Assembly (NCBI GenBank): GCA_002478955.1
Contig: DLKK01000002.1
Span: 69,186 to 74,483, forward strand
Direction: 5' to 3'
Source of the DNA: Treponema sp. UBA7590
Lineage (GTDB): Bacteria > Spirochaetota > Spirochaetia > Treponematales > Treponemataceae
Length of the DNA: 5,298 nt
The notes under the pieces are model-generated. The model made no database searches, was not told the origin of the DNA, and was given only the letters and a program-made list of their open reading frames with translations. Positions 5,040-5,298 of this stretch are shown here, in pieces. Position numbers and translations under genes: made by a program. Each line of letters begins with the position of its first letter. Positions within the stretch are counted from its first letter, which is position 1.

Positions 5040-5298
5040 TGATTTGTCATTTCTCCCTTTATTTGAAATCTATAAATATTTTTTATCCGCAAAAATTCTC
5101 AGTCTACAGGGTATTTTGTTTTGTTAAAGTAAACATAATGTTTTGTTACTGAAAACATAATCTTTTGTTACAGAGAATATAATGTTCTCAGTAACAAAAC
5201 ATCATACTTTGTGTAACAAAATAAAATATTTACTTTAACAGAATATTTTGGTCTGCAGTAACAAAAATTTTGTGAAATATTTCCGTTTTTGATTTTTT
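5040..5298. other. Gene-free A/T-rich right end
   Basis: No coding region can be supported here. All three minus-strand frames are open at the right edge for about 20-42 codons, but in DNA this A/T-rich, with no family motif, that is not evidence of a gene tail. Apart from the repeat palindrome at 5117-5268, the stretch 5040-5116 shows nothing recognisable beyond A/T richness and the dinJ upstream region. Confidence 0.6.
5117..5268. repeat. Symmetric array of 22-bp-spaced iteron-like repeats forming a long palindrome
   Basis: The core TTTTGTTA(C/A) occurs three times on the plus strand, starting at 5119, 5141 and 5163, each 22 nt apart. Its reverse complement (starting GTAACAAAA or the variant TTAACAGAA) occurs at 5191, 5213 and 5235, again 22 nt apart. 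All six are arranged about one centre at 5181. A seventh, inverted copy lies at 5258. Arms 5122-5177 and 5185-5240 pair at about 45 of 56 positions, including perfect blocks 5122-5133/5229-5240 and 5163-5171/5191-5199, with a 7-nt centre. Units 5131-5152 and 5153-5174 differ at only two bases. It could be an array of protein-binding sites two helical turns apart, a replication-type iteron set, or a mobile inverted-repeat element. No function is assigned. Confidence 0.7.

Noticed and set aside
5117..5268. Repeats at the right end as a CRISPR array
   Set aside because: The units are only about 9-14 nt in conserved core, lie directly adjacent with no unique spacers of 30 nt or more, and invert around a centre, unlike a CRISPR array.
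5230..5298. Tail of a minus-strand gene entering from the right edge
   Set aside because: All three minus-strand frames are open for 20 or more codons in A/T-rich DNA and none shows a motif, so no frame can be preferred.

Overview
The window most resembles the chromosome of a host-associated, low-GC spirochaete of the Treponema type. This is an inference. It rests on A/T-rich intergenic DNA, a lipoprotein with a relaxed lipobox, and two exported proteins with SUMF1/FGE-sulfatase-like domains, a family often expanded in gut and rumen Treponema. No rRNA, tRNA, CRISPR array or transposase is visible.

Layout. (1) At 1-834 (minus) lies a gene cut by the left edge, encoding an exported SUMF1-like protein. 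It has no stop codon inside the window, so a search for complete ORFs overlooks it. (2) At 867-944 is a compact intergenic block that looks like a dispersed repeat. (3) At 948-1997 (minus) is a CorA-family divalent cation channel with its own promoter candidate. (4) At 2099-2694 (minus) is a VapBC-like toxin-antitoxin (TA) pair: a DUF2281-type antitoxin and a PIN-domain toxin whose stop and start codons share one base. (5) Divergently, at 2884-4221 (plus), a lipoprotein carries a SUMF1-like C-terminal domain. It has a clear promoter, a leader hairpin, a strong ribosome binding site and a terminator. (6) At 4403-4943 (minus) is a DinJ/YafQ TA pair in which the toxin gene is interrupted by an amber codon. 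(7) At 5040-5298 there is no supportable gene, but there is a striking symmetric array of 22-bp-spaced repeats forming a palindrome of about 120 bp.

How the parts fit. Genes 1 and 5 are probably envelope proteins whose SUMF1 fold serves in binding or scaffolding; the complete one lacks one of the two catalytic cysteines of true formylglycine-generating enzyme. Both TA modules look acquired, being visibly more A/T-rich than corA. In both, the antitoxin is intact while the toxin carries a damaging change explained by a single transition: Glu to Lys at a PIN metal-ligand position, and Gln to amber in yafQ. The most unexplained structure is the repeat palindrome at the right end.
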